NCBI GenBank assembly: GCA_016213325.1
Contig: JACRAY010000005.1
Span: 248,001 to 312,000, forward strand
From: Burkholderiales bacterium
GTDB lineage: Bacteria > Pseudomonadota > Gammaproteobacteria > Burkholderiales > Burkholderiaceae_C
Direction: 5' to 3'
Length of the DNA stretch: 64,000 bases
The position numbers were made by a program, and so were the translations under genes. The notes under the pieces are model-generated. The model was not told the DNA's origin and did not search any database. It saw only the letters and a list, made by a program, of their open reading frames with translations. Positions 15,866 through 23,932 of this stretch are shown here, piece by piece. Positions within the stretch are counted from its first letter, which is position 1; each line of letters opens with the position of its first letter.

Positions 15866-16930
15866 ATGTCGCAAGGGAAGCCCCCGCCCAAGGGCGGCCA
15901 AGACAAGGCCGCACTGGAGAATTTCATCGACCGCCTGTCGCGGCATGCGAAGGAATTGAAGGGCGTGGACGCCAGCTCCATCCGCGACCAGTGGGACACG
16001 CGGCTGGAGGTGCTGCAGAAGAAGATCAACACCAGCCTGGGTGACATCCTGGGGGTCAGCACCCCGGAGTACAAGCAGTACAAGCAGGGGACCTTCTTCC
16101 ACGGGCTCGACACCACTTTCGGCGACCGCTATTCCACCGACGAGCTGCAGCAGGCGCTGAAGAAGGGCCTGGGGGTGGCCGTGAGCAACCTCGAGGCGGT
16201 GAAGAAGCTGCTGGCCGACCGGCTGGAGGCCGGCTCGGCTGCGCCGACGCCGGCACCCACGGAGGCGCCGGCGCCCCCGCCTCCGCCCCCGCCTCCGCCG
16301 CCGCCACCTCCTCCCGTTACCGCAGCACCGACGCCTGCGCCGACCCAGGCGCCACCGCCACCGCCACCGCCACCGCCACCGCCACCGCCACCGCCACCCC
16401 CGCCTGCGCCGCCAGCCGCGACGAAGGCCCCTCCTCCCCCACCGGCGACCCCGGCGCCCACGAGCGCGCCACCGCCGCCGGCCACTTCGCCAACCGCATC
16501 CGCATCCAAGAAGACCATGACCACATCCCACAATCGCGTCGCGCTCGTCGGCCCGCTCGACGACACCGCCAGCCAGGCCTCGGAACTGCTCGACCAGCTC
16601 GGCCTGGAAGCCGTGGTGGTCGGCAAGCCCGCCGGTGCCAAGGACAGCATCTCGCTGGAGGCGCTGGAGGGCCTGCGCGACGTCGATTACGCGATCGTCA
16701 TGGCCTCCGGCGATGGCGACTCACCCACGGCCTTCCTCACGCTCGGCTTCCTGCTGGCCGTGCTGGGCCGCGGCCGCCTCTGCTTCCTGGCGCCGCCCTC
16801 GCAGTCGGCCTTCCCCGCGCTGGGCGATGCGGTGCGCGTGAGCACCGACGAAGCGGGCCTGTGGCGGCTGCTGATGGCGCGTGAGATGAAGAAGGCCGGG
16901 CTCGCGGTCGACCTGAACAAGGCGATGTGA
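15866..16930 (+). CDS. Three-part protein: helical N-domain, polyproline linker, degenerate TIR-like domain
   Basis: A 354-residue protein that I do not recognise as a named gene. Residues about 20-122 are helical (IRDQWDTRLEVLQ, LGVSTPEYKQY), like the N-domains that precede TIR-like predicted nucleotide-binding domains (the PF10137 type, also found in CBASS/Pycsar effectors). Residues about 125-215 are Ala/Pro/Thr-rich, with two pure proline runs of 14 and 18 residues. Residues about 222-354 follow the TIR-like pattern: a first strand RVALVGP, LDQLGLEAVVV, DYAIVMASGD, LGFLLAVLGRGRLCFL, and the end AREMKKAGLAVDLN. The glutamate expected before LGxF (pattern NVxFELGxF) is Thr292, so NADase activity seems lost. 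No signal peptide or membrane segment. The domain call is by eye. Confidence 0.65.
   Translation: MSQGKPPPKGGQDKAALENFIDRLSRHAKELKGVDASSIRDQWDTRLEVLQKKINTSLGDILGVSTPEYKQYKQGTFFHGLDTTFGDRYSTDELQQALKKGLGVAVSNLEAVKKLLADRLEAGSAAPTPAPTEAPAPPPPPPPPPPPPPPVTAAPTPAPTQAPPPPPPPPPPPPPPPPPPAPPAATKAPPPPPATPAPTSAPPPPATSPTASASKKTMTTSHNRVALVGPLDDTASQASELLDQLGLEAVVVGKPAGAKDSISLEALEGLRDVDYAIVMASGDGDSPTAFLTLGFLLAVLGRGRLCFLAPPSQSAFPALGDAVRVSTDEAGLWRLLMAREMKKAGLAVDLNKAM
16351..16398. repeat. Tandem 6-bp repeat encoding polyproline
   Basis: Eight perfect copies of GCCACC (frame CCA-CCG) encode the second polyproline run of the TIR-like protein. The first proline run (about 16266-16316) uses mixed proline codons, so only the second looks recently expanded. 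Such a tract can change length by slippage in multiples of two codons without breaking the frame. Confidence 0.85.
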
Positions 16931-16939
16931 AAGGGGGGA

Positions 16940-17037
16940 GCTGGGGTTCCACCCCAGCCTACAGGAGACCCCGACGCCGTGTTACCCGGCACCCGATGCC
17001 GATGGCGTGTTTTCGTAGGCTGGGGTGAAACCCCAGC
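16940..17037. repeat. Paired-hairpin intergenic repeat, copy 1
   Basis: Two hairpins with the same arms, GCTGGGGT and ACCCCAGC with 3-base loops (16940-16958 and 17019-17037), face each other; the 23-bp outer segments are inverted repeats with one mismatch, each bordered inside by CTAC/GTAG. The spacer is about 52 bp. It fills the gap between the TIR-like gene and the tartrate dehydrogenase gene, ending 15 bp before the latter's ATG. The same family recurs at 23335-23426. This is REP/BIME-like architecture. Confidence 0.8.
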
Positions 17038-17052
17038 GACCAGGAGCCCAGC

Positions 17053-18120
17053 ATGAAGACCTACCGCATTGCCTGCATCCCCGGCGACGGCATCGGCAAG
17101 GAAGTGATCCCGGCCGGCCAGGCCGCGTTGCAGGCACTGGCCGATGCCCAGGACAGCTTCCGCTTCGAGTTCCAGTCGTTCGGCTGGGGCGGCGACTGGT
17201 ACCGGCAGCACGGCGAAATGATGCCGGCCGACGGGCTCGATGCGCTGCGCGGCATGGACGCCATCCTGTTCGGCTCGGCCGGCGACCCCGGCATCCCGGA
17301 CCACATCACGCTGTGGGGGCTGCGCCTGAAGATCTGCCAGGGCTTCGACCAGTACGCCAACGTGCGGCCCACGCGAATCCTGCCCGGCATCGACGCGCCG
17401 CTGAAGCGCTGCAAGCCAGCCGACCTCGACTGGGTGATCGTGCGCGAGAACTCCGAAGGGGAGTACGCCGGTGTCGGTGGTCGCGCCCACCAGGGCCACC
17501 CGATCGAAGTGGCCACCGACGTGAGCATGATGACCCGCGTGGGCGTCGAGCGCATCATGCGTTTCGCCTTCCGGCTGGCCGAGTCGCGGCCGCGCAAGCT
17601 GCTGACGGTGGTCACCAAGTCCAACGCCCAGCGCCATGCGATGGTGATGTGGGACGAGATCGCGGCCCAGGTCGCCAGGGAGTTCCCGGCCGTGCGCTGG
17701 GACAAGGAGCTGGTGGACGCCTGCACGGCGCGCATGGTCAACCGGCCCGCCTCGCTCGACACGCTGGTGGCGACCAACCTGCATGCCGACATCCTGAGCG
17801 ACCTGGCAGCGGCACTGGCCGGCAGCCTGGGCATCGCGCCCACCGGCAACATCGACCCCGAGCGCCGCTACCCGAGCATGTTCGAGCCGATCCACGGCTC
17901 GGCCTTCGACATCATGGGCCAGGGCCTGGCCAACCCGGTGGGCACGTTCTGGAGCTGCGTGATGCTGCTGGAGCACCTGGGCGAGGGCGCAGCGGCGCAA
18001 AGGCTCATGCAGGCGGTGGAAGCCGTCACGGCCGACCCGTTGCTGCACACGCGCGACCTGGGCGGCACGGCCACGACGCAGCAGGTGACCGCGGAGGTCT
18101 GCCGGAGCTTGCGCGCATGA
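17053..18120 (+). CDS. Tartrate/D-malate dehydrogenase (isopropylmalate dehydrogenase family)
   Basis: A 355-residue NAD-dependent hydroxyacid decarboxylating dehydrogenase. Signatures are IPGDGIGKEVIPAG at the N-terminus, the substrate-side ENSEGEYAG, the TDVSMMTR segment, KSNAQRHAM, the metal-binding ATNLHADILSDLAAAL and the adenine-binding EPIHGSAFDI. The sequence is of the TtuC/DmlA type (tartrate dehydrogenase, D-malate dehydrogenase) rather than LeuB or isocitrate dehydrogenase; the exact substrate is not certain. GACCAGGAGC precedes the ATG. The last 4 bases (ATGA) overlap a candidate start for the amidohydrolase, and a binding protein and an isochorismatase-like gene follow on the same strand, suggesting an organic-acid uptake and use operon. 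Confidence 0.9.
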   Translation: MKTYRIACIPGDGIGKEVIPAGQAALQALADAQDSFRFEFQSFGWGGDWYRQHGEMMPADGLDALRGMDAILFGSAGDPGIPDHITLWGLRLKICQGFDQYANVRPTRILPGIDAPLKRCKPADLDWVIVRENSEGEYAGVGGRAHQGHPIEVATDVSMMTRVGVERIMRFAFRLAESRPRKLLTVVTKSNAQRHAMVMWDEIAAQVAREFPAVRWDKELVDACTARMVNRPASLDTLVATNLHADILSDLAAALAGSLGIAPTGNIDPERRYPSMFEPIHGSAFDIMGQGLANPVGTFWSCVMLLEHLGEGAAAQRLMQAVEAVTADPLLHTRDLGGTATTQQVTAEVCRSLRA

Positions 18121-18168
18121 AGCTGCCGATCAAGCTCGACAGCACGAGCAACGGCGAATTCGACCCCC

Positions 18169-19563
18169 GTGCCGCTGCAGCCGGTGGAACGGCAGGCCAA
18201 CCAGGCCGCGCAGGAACTCACCGAGCGGGGCGCCAGGCGCAGCGGCATGGCGCGGCGTGCCTACCTGGCCTCGGCCTGCGGGGCCGCCGCCACCCTGCTG
18301 GCCTTCGACCGCGTGTTCGCCGCGGCGGGCCGCACCGGAGGGCGCTACGTCGTCGAACCCGATGCGGCTTTCGACGCTCAGCTGGCGCAGGCCGCGGTCG
18401 GCGGCGACGAGTTCATCTTCGACGTGCAGCTGCACCACGTGAACCCCAACGGCCCGTGGCGCCGCCCGGACAACGGTTGGGTGCGCGTGCTGTCGGAGGG
18501 CATGCCCTATTCGAAGTGCGGCGACAGCGACCCCGTAGCCTGTTTCTCGCGCGAGCGCCTGTTGAAGGACGTGTTCCTCGACAGCGACACCAGCGTGGCC
18601 GTGCTGTCGCACGTGCCGGCGATCCAGGCCAACGCGCCGCTGACGCACGAGGACGCGATAGCGACCAAGCGCGCCATCGACGTGCTCGACGGCACCGAGC
18701 GCCTCTTCCTGCACGCCGCCGTCAACCCGGCGGAGCCGGGCGCCATGGAGCGCATGGAAGCGCATGCGCGCAGCATGAAGCTGGCTGGTTTCAAGACCTA
18801 CACGCAGTTCGACCCCGACCCCAACGGGCCGGGCGGCTTCTGGCTGGACGACGAGAAGCTGGGCCTGCCGCTCATCGAGCAGGCGCGCCGCCTGGGCGTG
18901 CGCAACATCTGCATCCACAAAGGCTTTCCGCTGTCGCGGCGCGGCGTGCAGTTTGCGGGCTGCCGCGACATCGGCGTGGTGGCGAGGCGCTACCCCGACA
19001 TGAACTTCATCGTGTACCACTCGGGCTTCCTGCCGGCCAGGGGCGAGCGCGCCTACGACCCGGCCAACCCGAGCGGCATCGACGACCTGGTCAATTCGCT
19101 GCAGGCCAACGGCATCGCGCCCAATTCCAACGTCTACGCCGAACTGGGCTCGACCTGGCGTTACGTCATGCGCAACCCCAACGACGCCGCGCACCTGCTG
19201 GGCAAGCTGCTGCGCCAGGTGGGCCCCGACAACGTGCTGTGGGGCACCGACTCCATCTGGTACGGCAGCCCGCAGGACCAGATCCAGGCTTTCCGGGCGT
19301 TCCAGATCGCGCCGGACCTGCAGGAGCGGCACGGCTACCCGGCGCTGACGCCGGAACTCAAGCGCAAGATGTTCGGGCTGAACGGCGCGCGCGTTTACGG
19401 GCTGGACGCCAGCGCCCTGCGGCCGAAGCTGCGCAAGGACCCGCTGGGACGGGCCAGGGCCGGGTACCTGCCGCATGCCGACCCCCGGTTTGAAACTTAT
19501 GGCCCACGCGACCGGCGCGAATTCCTCGCTTTCAAGCGGCAAGAAGCGGGAAGTCACCTATAG
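18169..19563 (+). CDS. Tat-exported amidohydrolase, probable frameshift at the 5' end
   Basis: A 464-residue metal-dependent hydrolase of the amidohydrolase-2 type (FDVQLHHVNP near the start, NFIVYHSGFLP, LWGTDSIWYGSP). Residues about 24-55 (RRAYLASACGAAATLLAF) look like a twin-arginine signal. In this frame the only start before the signal is GTG 18169. An ATG at 18117 overlaps the upstream stop (ATGA) and opens MKLPIKLDSTSNGEFDP in another frame. Removing one C from the five-C run at 18164-18168 joins that peptide to PLQPVER here. So the true gene is probably 18117-19563 with a one-base insertion or a sequencing error. Substrate unknown; it is in the tartrate dehydrogenase operon. Confidence 0.82.
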   Translation: MPLQPVERQANQAAQELTERGARRSGMARRAYLASACGAAATLLAFDRVFAAAGRTGGRYVVEPDAAFDAQLAQAAVGGDEFIFDVQLHHVNPNGPWRRPDNGWVRVLSEGMPYSKCGDSDPVACFSRERLLKDVFLDSDTSVAVLSHVPAIQANAPLTHEDAIATKRAIDVLDGTERLFLHAAVNPAEPGAMERMEAHARSMKLAGFKTYTQFDPDPNGPGGFWLDDEKLGLPLIEQARRLGVRNICIHKGFPLSRRGVQFAGCRDIGVVARRYPDMNFIVYHSGFLPARGERAYDPANPSGIDDLVNSLQANGIAPNSNVYAELGSTWRYVMRNPNDAAHLLGKLLRQVGPDNVLWGTDSIWYGSPQDQIQAFRAFQIAPDLQERHGYPALTPELKRKMFGLNGARVYGLDASALRPKLRKDPLGRARAGYLPHADPRFETYGPRDRREFLAFKRQEAGSHL

Positions 19564-19615
19564 CGAGCCGCTGCCAACTTCGCTGCAATGGGCCGGTTAC
19601 TGCAAGGAGCTGAAG

Positions 19616-20569
19616 TTGAGCGTCAACCGATTCACCATCGCCGCCTGCCTGGCCCTGGCGGCCACCTCCACCTTTGCCCAGGGGTGCCCCGACAAGAACC
19701 TGATGTACTGGCAGGCCTTCCCGCCGGGCGGCGAGTCCGACATCTCGGCGCGCCACCAGCAGGTGGTGCTGAAGAAGAAGTGCCCGGCCATCGACACCAT
19801 CATCCAGTACAAGGCGGGCGCGGGCGGCGCGCTGATGTGGTCGCAGATGAACCAGCTGCCGGGTGACGGCCTCAACGTGGTGGGGGTCAACCTGCCGCAC
19901 ATCGTGTTCCAGCCGCTCGAAGGCGAGGTGCAGTACAAGACGGCCGACGTGACGCCGGTGTTCTGGTACCACTTCACGCCCGACGCGCTGGTGGTGCCCG
20001 AAGCCAGCCCGCACAAGACCTTTCAGGACTTCATTGCCTGGGCCAAGGTCAACCCGGGCAAGGCCAACCTCGGCGGGTCTGGCCGCAATTCAGCCAACCA
20101 TGCCTCGCACGAAAGGCTGAATGCCGCATTCGGCATCAAGAGCACCTACGTGCCGTACAAGGGTACCGGCGACATGACGCTGGCGGTGGTGGCCAACCAG
20201 ATCGACGGTGCCGTGAGCTACACCGCTTTCGCCATCAACAACAAGGGCAAGGTGCGCGCGCTCGCGGTTGCCATGGAGAAGCGCCATCCGCTGCTGCCCG
20301 ACGTGCCCACGTTCCGCGAGCTGGGGGTCGACTGGGTCGACGGCGCCTATCGCGGCATCGGCGTGCCCAAGGGCACGCCCGCGGCCGAGCGCAAGAAGCT
20401 GTCGGACATGTGGCGCGGCCTGAACAACGAAGCCGAGATGAAGGAGCTGGCGGCCAAGAGCGGCTTCGAGCTGACCAACGTGGGCGTGGAGGAAATGGAC
20501 GGCTTCATGCGCGACAAGGTGAAGCTGTACACCGAAGGCGCGCAGCGCCTGGGCCTCGGCAAGAAGTGA
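19616..20569 (+). CDS. Bug/TctC-type solute-binding protein
   Basis: A 317-residue periplasmic receptor of the tripartite tricarboxylate transporter (TTT) family. I place the start at TTG 19616: AAGGAG at 19604-19609 lies 6 bases before it and the product opens with a standard signal (RFTIAACLALAATSTFAQG). The mature part has the family's PPGGESDISAR ligand loop, GAGGAL, GGSGRNSANH and GIGVPKGTPAAER. It is unusual in the Cys-containing CPDKNLMYW start. No permease (TctA/TctB) is adjacent; the only pair in the window is at 56.4 kb. The next gene overlaps its stop by 4 bp. The ligand is probably a carboxylate linked to the tartrate dehydrogenase and amidohydrolase upstream. Confidence 0.88.
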   Translation: MSVNRFTIAACLALAATSTFAQGCPDKNLMYWQAFPPGGESDISARHQQVVLKKKCPAIDTIIQYKAGAGGALMWSQMNQLPGDGLNVVGVNLPHIVFQPLEGEVQYKTADVTPVFWYHFTPDALVVPEASPHKTFQDFIAWAKVNPGKANLGGSGRNSANHASHERLNAAFGIKSTYVPYKGTGDMTLAVVANQIDGAVSYTAFAINNKGKVRALAVAMEKRHPLLPDVPTFRELGVDWVDGAYRGIGVPKGTPAAERKKLSDMWRGLNNEAEMKELAAKSGFELTNVGVEEMDGFMRDKVKLYTEGAQRLGLGKK

Positions 20570-21126
20570 CGCCGCACCCGCGGCTGCCCCGCAGCCGGCG
20601 CGTGCTGGTGCTGATCGACTTCATCAACCCGCTGGACTTTCCTGGCGCCGACAAGCTGGCCGAGCCTGCGGTGCGTGCGGCGCGTGCGACGGCGCGGCTG
20701 CGTGACCGGCTGGGCACCAGCCTGGCGGTGGTCTACGCCAACGACAACTATGGCGTCTGGCAATCGGACTTCCACAGCCTGGTCTCGCGTTGCATCGGCC
20801 GCGACGACGCCAGCGGCCGCATCGCGCGCATGCTGTCGCCGGGGCCCACCGACCTGACGCTGCTGAAGCCGCGGCACTCGGCCTTCTTCGGCTCGCCGCT
20901 GAAGCTGCTGCTGGACGAAATGGGTGCCCGCGAGCTGGTGCTGTGCGGGCTGGCCGCCGACATCTGCGTGCAACTGACCGCAGCCGACGCCTTCCTGCAC
21001 AACTACGAGGTGTGGGTGCCGTCGGACTGCTGCGCCTCGGAGTCGCCGAAGCTGAAAGCGCAGGCGCTGAAGTACATGGCGTCCATCCTCAAGTGCGACG
21101 TGCGGCCCTCGCGCCACTTGATCTAA
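20566..21126 (+). CDS. Isochorismatase-family cysteine hydrolase
   Basis: A 186-residue enzyme beginning with GTG at 20566, which overlaps the preceding TGA (GTGA). The cysteine-hydrolase triad is clear: Asp18 (LIDFINP), Lys101 (LLKPRHSAF) and Cys134 (LAADICVQL), with the non-proline cis loop GLAAD before the cysteine. The fold hydrolyses amides, ureido groups or vinyl ethers (nicotinamidase, N-carbamoylsarcosine amidase, isochorismatase). Position in the operon with an amidohydrolase and a solute receptor suggests release of ammonia or a carbamoyl group from an imported compound; this is inference. Confidence 0.88.
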   Translation: MTPHPRLPRSRRVLVLIDFINPLDFPGADKLAEPAVRAARATARLRDRLGTSLAVVYANDNYGVWQSDFHSLVSRCIGRDDASGRIARMLSPGPTDLTLLKPRHSAFFGSPLKLLLDEMGARELVLCGLAADICVQLTAADAFLHNYEVWVPSDCCASESPKLKAQALKYMASILKCDVRPSRHLI

Positions 21127-21205
21127 CGCAAGCCCACCGGCGGCACGCGCCGCAAAGATAGCCGTTCTGATCATGGGCGCCGTGCGCCTGCAGGAGACGC
21201 TTACC

Positions 21206-22612
21206 GTGGACAGCACCCGCCGCCGCTTCCTCCAGACCGCTGCCGCGGGACTGGGCGCTTCCGTCCTGCCGCAGGCCCAGGCTGCGCGCGCCACCACGCA
21301 GCTCACGGCCGGCGTGCTGATGCAGCAGGTGCGTGCCGCAGGCCCTCGCACCACCGCGTGGGGCTTCAACGGCTCGGTGCCGGGGCCGGCCTTGCGCTTC
21401 CGGCAGGGCGAAGACGCCGTGATCCGCGTGCACAACCGCCTGCCGCAATCGACCACCGTGCACTGGCACGGGCTGCGCGTGCCGAACGCCATGGACGGCG
21501 TGCCGCAGGTCACGCAGCCGCCGATCGAGCCGAAGGACGAGTTCCTCTACGGCTTTCGCTGCGAGGACGCCGGCACCTACTGGTACCACCCGCACCAGTC
21601 GAGCTTCGAGCAGGTGCCGCGCGGCCTGTACGGCGCCTTCATCGTGCAGGAGGCCAAGCCCTTGCCGGTGGACCGTGAAGTGGTGTGGGTCATCAGCGAC
21701 TTCAAGCTCGACGGGCGCAACCAGCAGGTCGAGGACTTCGGCCGCGTGGTGGACTTCGGCAGCGGCGGGCGGCTGGGCAACACCATCGCCATCAACGGCA
21801 AGGCGGCCGGCGCGCACCAGCGGCTGCAGGTGCGGCCCAACGAGCGCGTGCGGCTGCGCCTGGTCAATGCTTCGTCGGCACGGCTGTTCCTGCTGGACTT
21901 CGCCGGCCATGAGCCGTGGGTCGTCTCGTACGACGGCCAGTCTGTCGAGCCGCACCCGCTGCGCGAGCCGCTGCTGATGGGTGGTGGCCAGCGCACCGAC
22001 CTGGTCATCGACGGCACCGCGGGGCGCGGCGAGTTTGCGATCATGGACAAGCGGGACAAGGGCACGCGCCTCGCGACCATCGCATATGCGGGCAAGGCGG
22101 TGCGCGCCAGGCCGCTGGGCAAGCCTGCCGCCATCCAGCCCAATCGCCATGTGGAGCCCAACCTCACCACGGCCACGCAGCACTTCATCGTTTTCGAGGG
22201 CGGCGTGCTGGGCATGCCTGCCATCGCGGCCATCGACGGCAAGAAGCTCGACGTCAAGACCATCATGGAGCACCACGGCCTGTCGTGGACCATGAACTAC
22301 ACGGCGCAGCACGAGCACGCCATGATGCACGAGCCGCTGTTCCGCTTTCGCAAGGACGAACACGCGGTCATCCGCATGATCAACCGCACGGACTTCGAGC
22401 ACCCGATGCACCTGCACGGGCACTTCTTCCAGGTGGTGGCGGTGGACGGCCGCGCCGTGCCGCAGCGCATCTGGCGCGACACCGTGGTGATGGCGCCGCG
22501 GCAGGAAATGGACATCGCCTTCGTCGCGGAGAACGTGGGCGAGTGGATGTTCCACTGCCACATCCTCGACCACTCGGCCGGGGGCATGATGGGCACCATC
22601 GGCGTGGAATGA
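21206..22612 (+). CDS. Tat-exported multicopper oxidase
   Basis: A 468-residue laccase-like oxidase. The start is put at GTG 21206, with AGGAG at 21192-21196; an ATG at 21173 in frame lacks such a site. The N-terminus STRRRFLQTAAAGLGASVL is a twin-arginine signal, as needed for export of a copper-loaded protein. Copper-ligand motifs are complete: HWHGLR and YWYHPH in the first domain, HPMHLHGHFF and HCHILDHSAGGMM in the last, the latter with the type-1 Cys and axial Met. Three cupredoxin domains fit the length. Substrate could be Cu(I), phenols or a tetrapyrrole; there is no copper-resistance neighbour. Confidence 0.92.
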   Translation: MDSTRRRFLQTAAAGLGASVLPQAQAARATTQLTAGVLMQQVRAAGPRTTAWGFNGSVPGPALRFRQGEDAVIRVHNRLPQSTTVHWHGLRVPNAMDGVPQVTQPPIEPKDEFLYGFRCEDAGTYWYHPHQSSFEQVPRGLYGAFIVQEAKPLPVDREVVWVISDFKLDGRNQQVEDFGRVVDFGSGGRLGNTIAINGKAAGAHQRLQVRPNERVRLRLVNASSARLFLLDFAGHEPWVVSYDGQSVEPHPLREPLLMGGGQRTDLVIDGTAGRGEFAIMDKRDKGTRLATIAYAGKAVRARPLGKPAAIQPNRHVEPNLTTATQHFIVFEGGVLGMPAIAAIDGKKLDVKTIMEHHGLSWTMNYTAQHEHAMMHEPLFRFRKDEHAVIRMINRTDFEHPMHLHGHFFQVVAVDGRAVPQRIWRDTVVMAPRQEMDIAFVAENVGEWMFHCHILDHSAGGMMGTIGVE

Positions 22613-22792
22613 GCCGTTTGATCTAGAATCCGCCCCCACGGGTCCACAGTTCACCCAGTCGTTGCCGGAGCCTCGTGCTCACGCTGAACCTGTGACGAAC
22701 CACGAAGCTCCTGGCTTTTCCCCGGGCCTTCGCTGCAAGCGGCAACTCCAGCACTCGAGCGTTTCGAGTCGAGGCACGGATGGGAAACGCCC

Positions 22793-23329
22793 ATGACCCG
22801 GACACTCGTCCCCCTTTCGACACCCGACGTGTCGACCTTCGCCAAGTTGCTGAAGCGCTCGCTCGATGAGCGGCATGCCGCCGCCAAGCCGCCGCCTTCG
22901 CACCTGGAACTCCTGAACCTGATCGCGCGCGCCGCGGGCTTGCGCAACTTCAGCACGCTGAAGGCGACGGCCACTGCCGAACCCGTGGCGGCCCAGGCGG
23001 AGTTGTCCCCCGCCGCCCGCAAGACGCTGCAGCAGTTCGACGAGCAGGGCCGGCTGGTGCGCCTGCACGCCAAGCTGTCGGTCCAGCAGATGGCGGTGTG
23101 GGCGCTGTGGACCCACTTTGCGGCGCGGCGCAACTACACCGAGAAGGAAGTCAATGCGCTGCTGAACGCGCACCACACTTTCGGCGACCCGGCGTCGCTG
23201 CGGCGCGAGATGGTGGAGATGCGCCTGCTGGGGCGCCTGTCGGACTGCAGCAGGTACTGGAAAGAGCCGAAGCGGCCGACGGCGGAGGTGCAGGCTTTCC
23301 TGAAGGCGTGGCGGGCTGCGCTGCGTTGA
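22793..23329 (+). CDS. DUF2087 domain protein
   Basis: A 178-residue protein. Residues about 85-175 match DUF2087, a small winged-helix-like domain (FDEQGRLVRL, YTEKEVNALLNAHH, LRREMVEMRLLGR, YW). The N-terminal 75 residues (LKRSLDERHAAAKPP then LLNLIARAAGLRNFSTLKA) are a helical domain of the kind that often accompanies DUF2087 in Burkholderiales. This suggests a DNA- or protein-binding role, but no function is established. The 180 bp before it contain no gene that I can see. A paired-hairpin repeat begins 5 bp after its stop codon. Confidence 0.75.
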   Translation: MTRTLVPLSTPDVSTFAKLLKRSLDERHAAAKPPPSHLELLNLIARAAGLRNFSTLKATATAEPVAAQAELSPAARKTLQQFDEQGRLVRLHAKLSVQQMAVWALWTHFAARRNYTEKEVNALLNAHHTFGDPASLRREMVEMRLLGRLSDCSRYWKEPKRPTAEVQAFLKAWRAALR

Positions 23330-23334
23330 TGCGA

Positions 23335-23426
23335 GCTGGGGTTGCACCCCAGCCTACAGGAATGCCCGGTTGGTGCGGGCGTTCGCGACGGGGTCCGGGC
23401 TTCGTAGGCTGGGGTGAAACCCAAGC
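23335..23426. repeat. Paired-hairpin intergenic repeat, copy 2
   Basis: Same family as 16940-17037: the left hairpin GCTGGGGT/ACCCCAGC (23335-23353) continues into CTACAGGA, and the right arm (23404-23426) reads GTAGGCTGGGG then TGAAACCCAAGC, with one decayed base. The internal spacer is unrelated in sequence to copy 1. It separates the convergent DUF2087 and DUF3016 genes and could act as a two-way transcription stop. Confidence 0.8.
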
Positions 23427-23431
23427 GGCGG

Positions 23432-23905
23432 TCAGGCCGGCGACGCGAAGCGCACAACGAACCACTTCTCGAGCAGCAGCTTCTCGTACCACAGCGGCGT
23501 GTCGGCGCGGAAGCGCCCGACGCCCGAGGTGTAGTTCATGTCGCTCACGTGGTCTTCGCCGGTGCGCACCGGCTGCCCCGGCACGCGCAGCGTGTAGCGC
23601 AGGTGCAGGCGCGGGAAGTCGGCGCCGCCGCGCACCATGCGCACTTCCTTGCCGTGGAACATGCGCACCGTGCCGGCGATGTCGAGGTCGAGCACTTCGA
23701 CCGTCAGCGCGTGGTCGGCCGGCAACATGCGGCCCGCCAGCTTTTCGATGTGGAGCCCGAGCACCGAGAGGTTGTACTTGATGTCCCAGGCGCTGTCGCC
23801 GGCGTCGGTGTAGCCGTCGGCCTTGTAGCGCACTTCGACCGTGCCGGCCCAGGCGGTGCCGCTGGCCGCAAGCAGGGTTGCGAGGAGCAGTGCACGGGTT
23901 TTCAT
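23432..23905 (-). CDS. DUF3016 exported protein
   Basis: A 157-residue protein with a cleavable signal (LLLATLLAASGTAWA). The mature part matches DUF3016: VEVRYKADGYTDAGDSAWD, LHIEKLAGRMLPADHALTVEVLDLDIAG, then a VRMVRGGADFPRL stretch and a C-terminal WYEKLLLEKWF. Such proteins are periplasmic and of unknown function, usually about 160-180 residues, as here. It is the last leftward gene after the thioesterase operon, 27 bp beyond the 66-residue gene. Confidence 0.82.
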   Translation of the reverse strand: MKTRALLLATLLAASGTAWAGTVEVRYKADGYTDAGDSAWDIKYNLSVLGLHIEKLAGRMLPADHALTVEVLDLDIAGTVRMFHGKEVRMVRGGADFPRLHLRYTLRVPGQPVRTGEDHVSDMNYTSGVGRFRADTPLWYEKLLLEKWFVVRFASPA

Positions 23906-23932
23906 GGCTGGCCTCCTTGGTCGACTGGACCG

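Noticed and set aside
16266-16470. The proline-codon tract as a CRISPR or non-coding repeat array
   Set aside because: Units are 3 or 6 bp with no spacers, and the frame is open through it with recognisable domains on both sides.
15713-16531. A Gly/Arg-rich minus-strand protein opposite the proline tract
   Set aside because: Its composition is simply the complement of the proline codons, and it has no ribosome site or domain.
17025-19493. An 822-codon plus-strand frame joining the dehydrogenase and amidohydrolase regions
   Set aside because: It is out of frame with both proteins. Only its MKLPIKLD segment (from 18117) looks real, and this is treated as the displaced start of the amidohydrolase.
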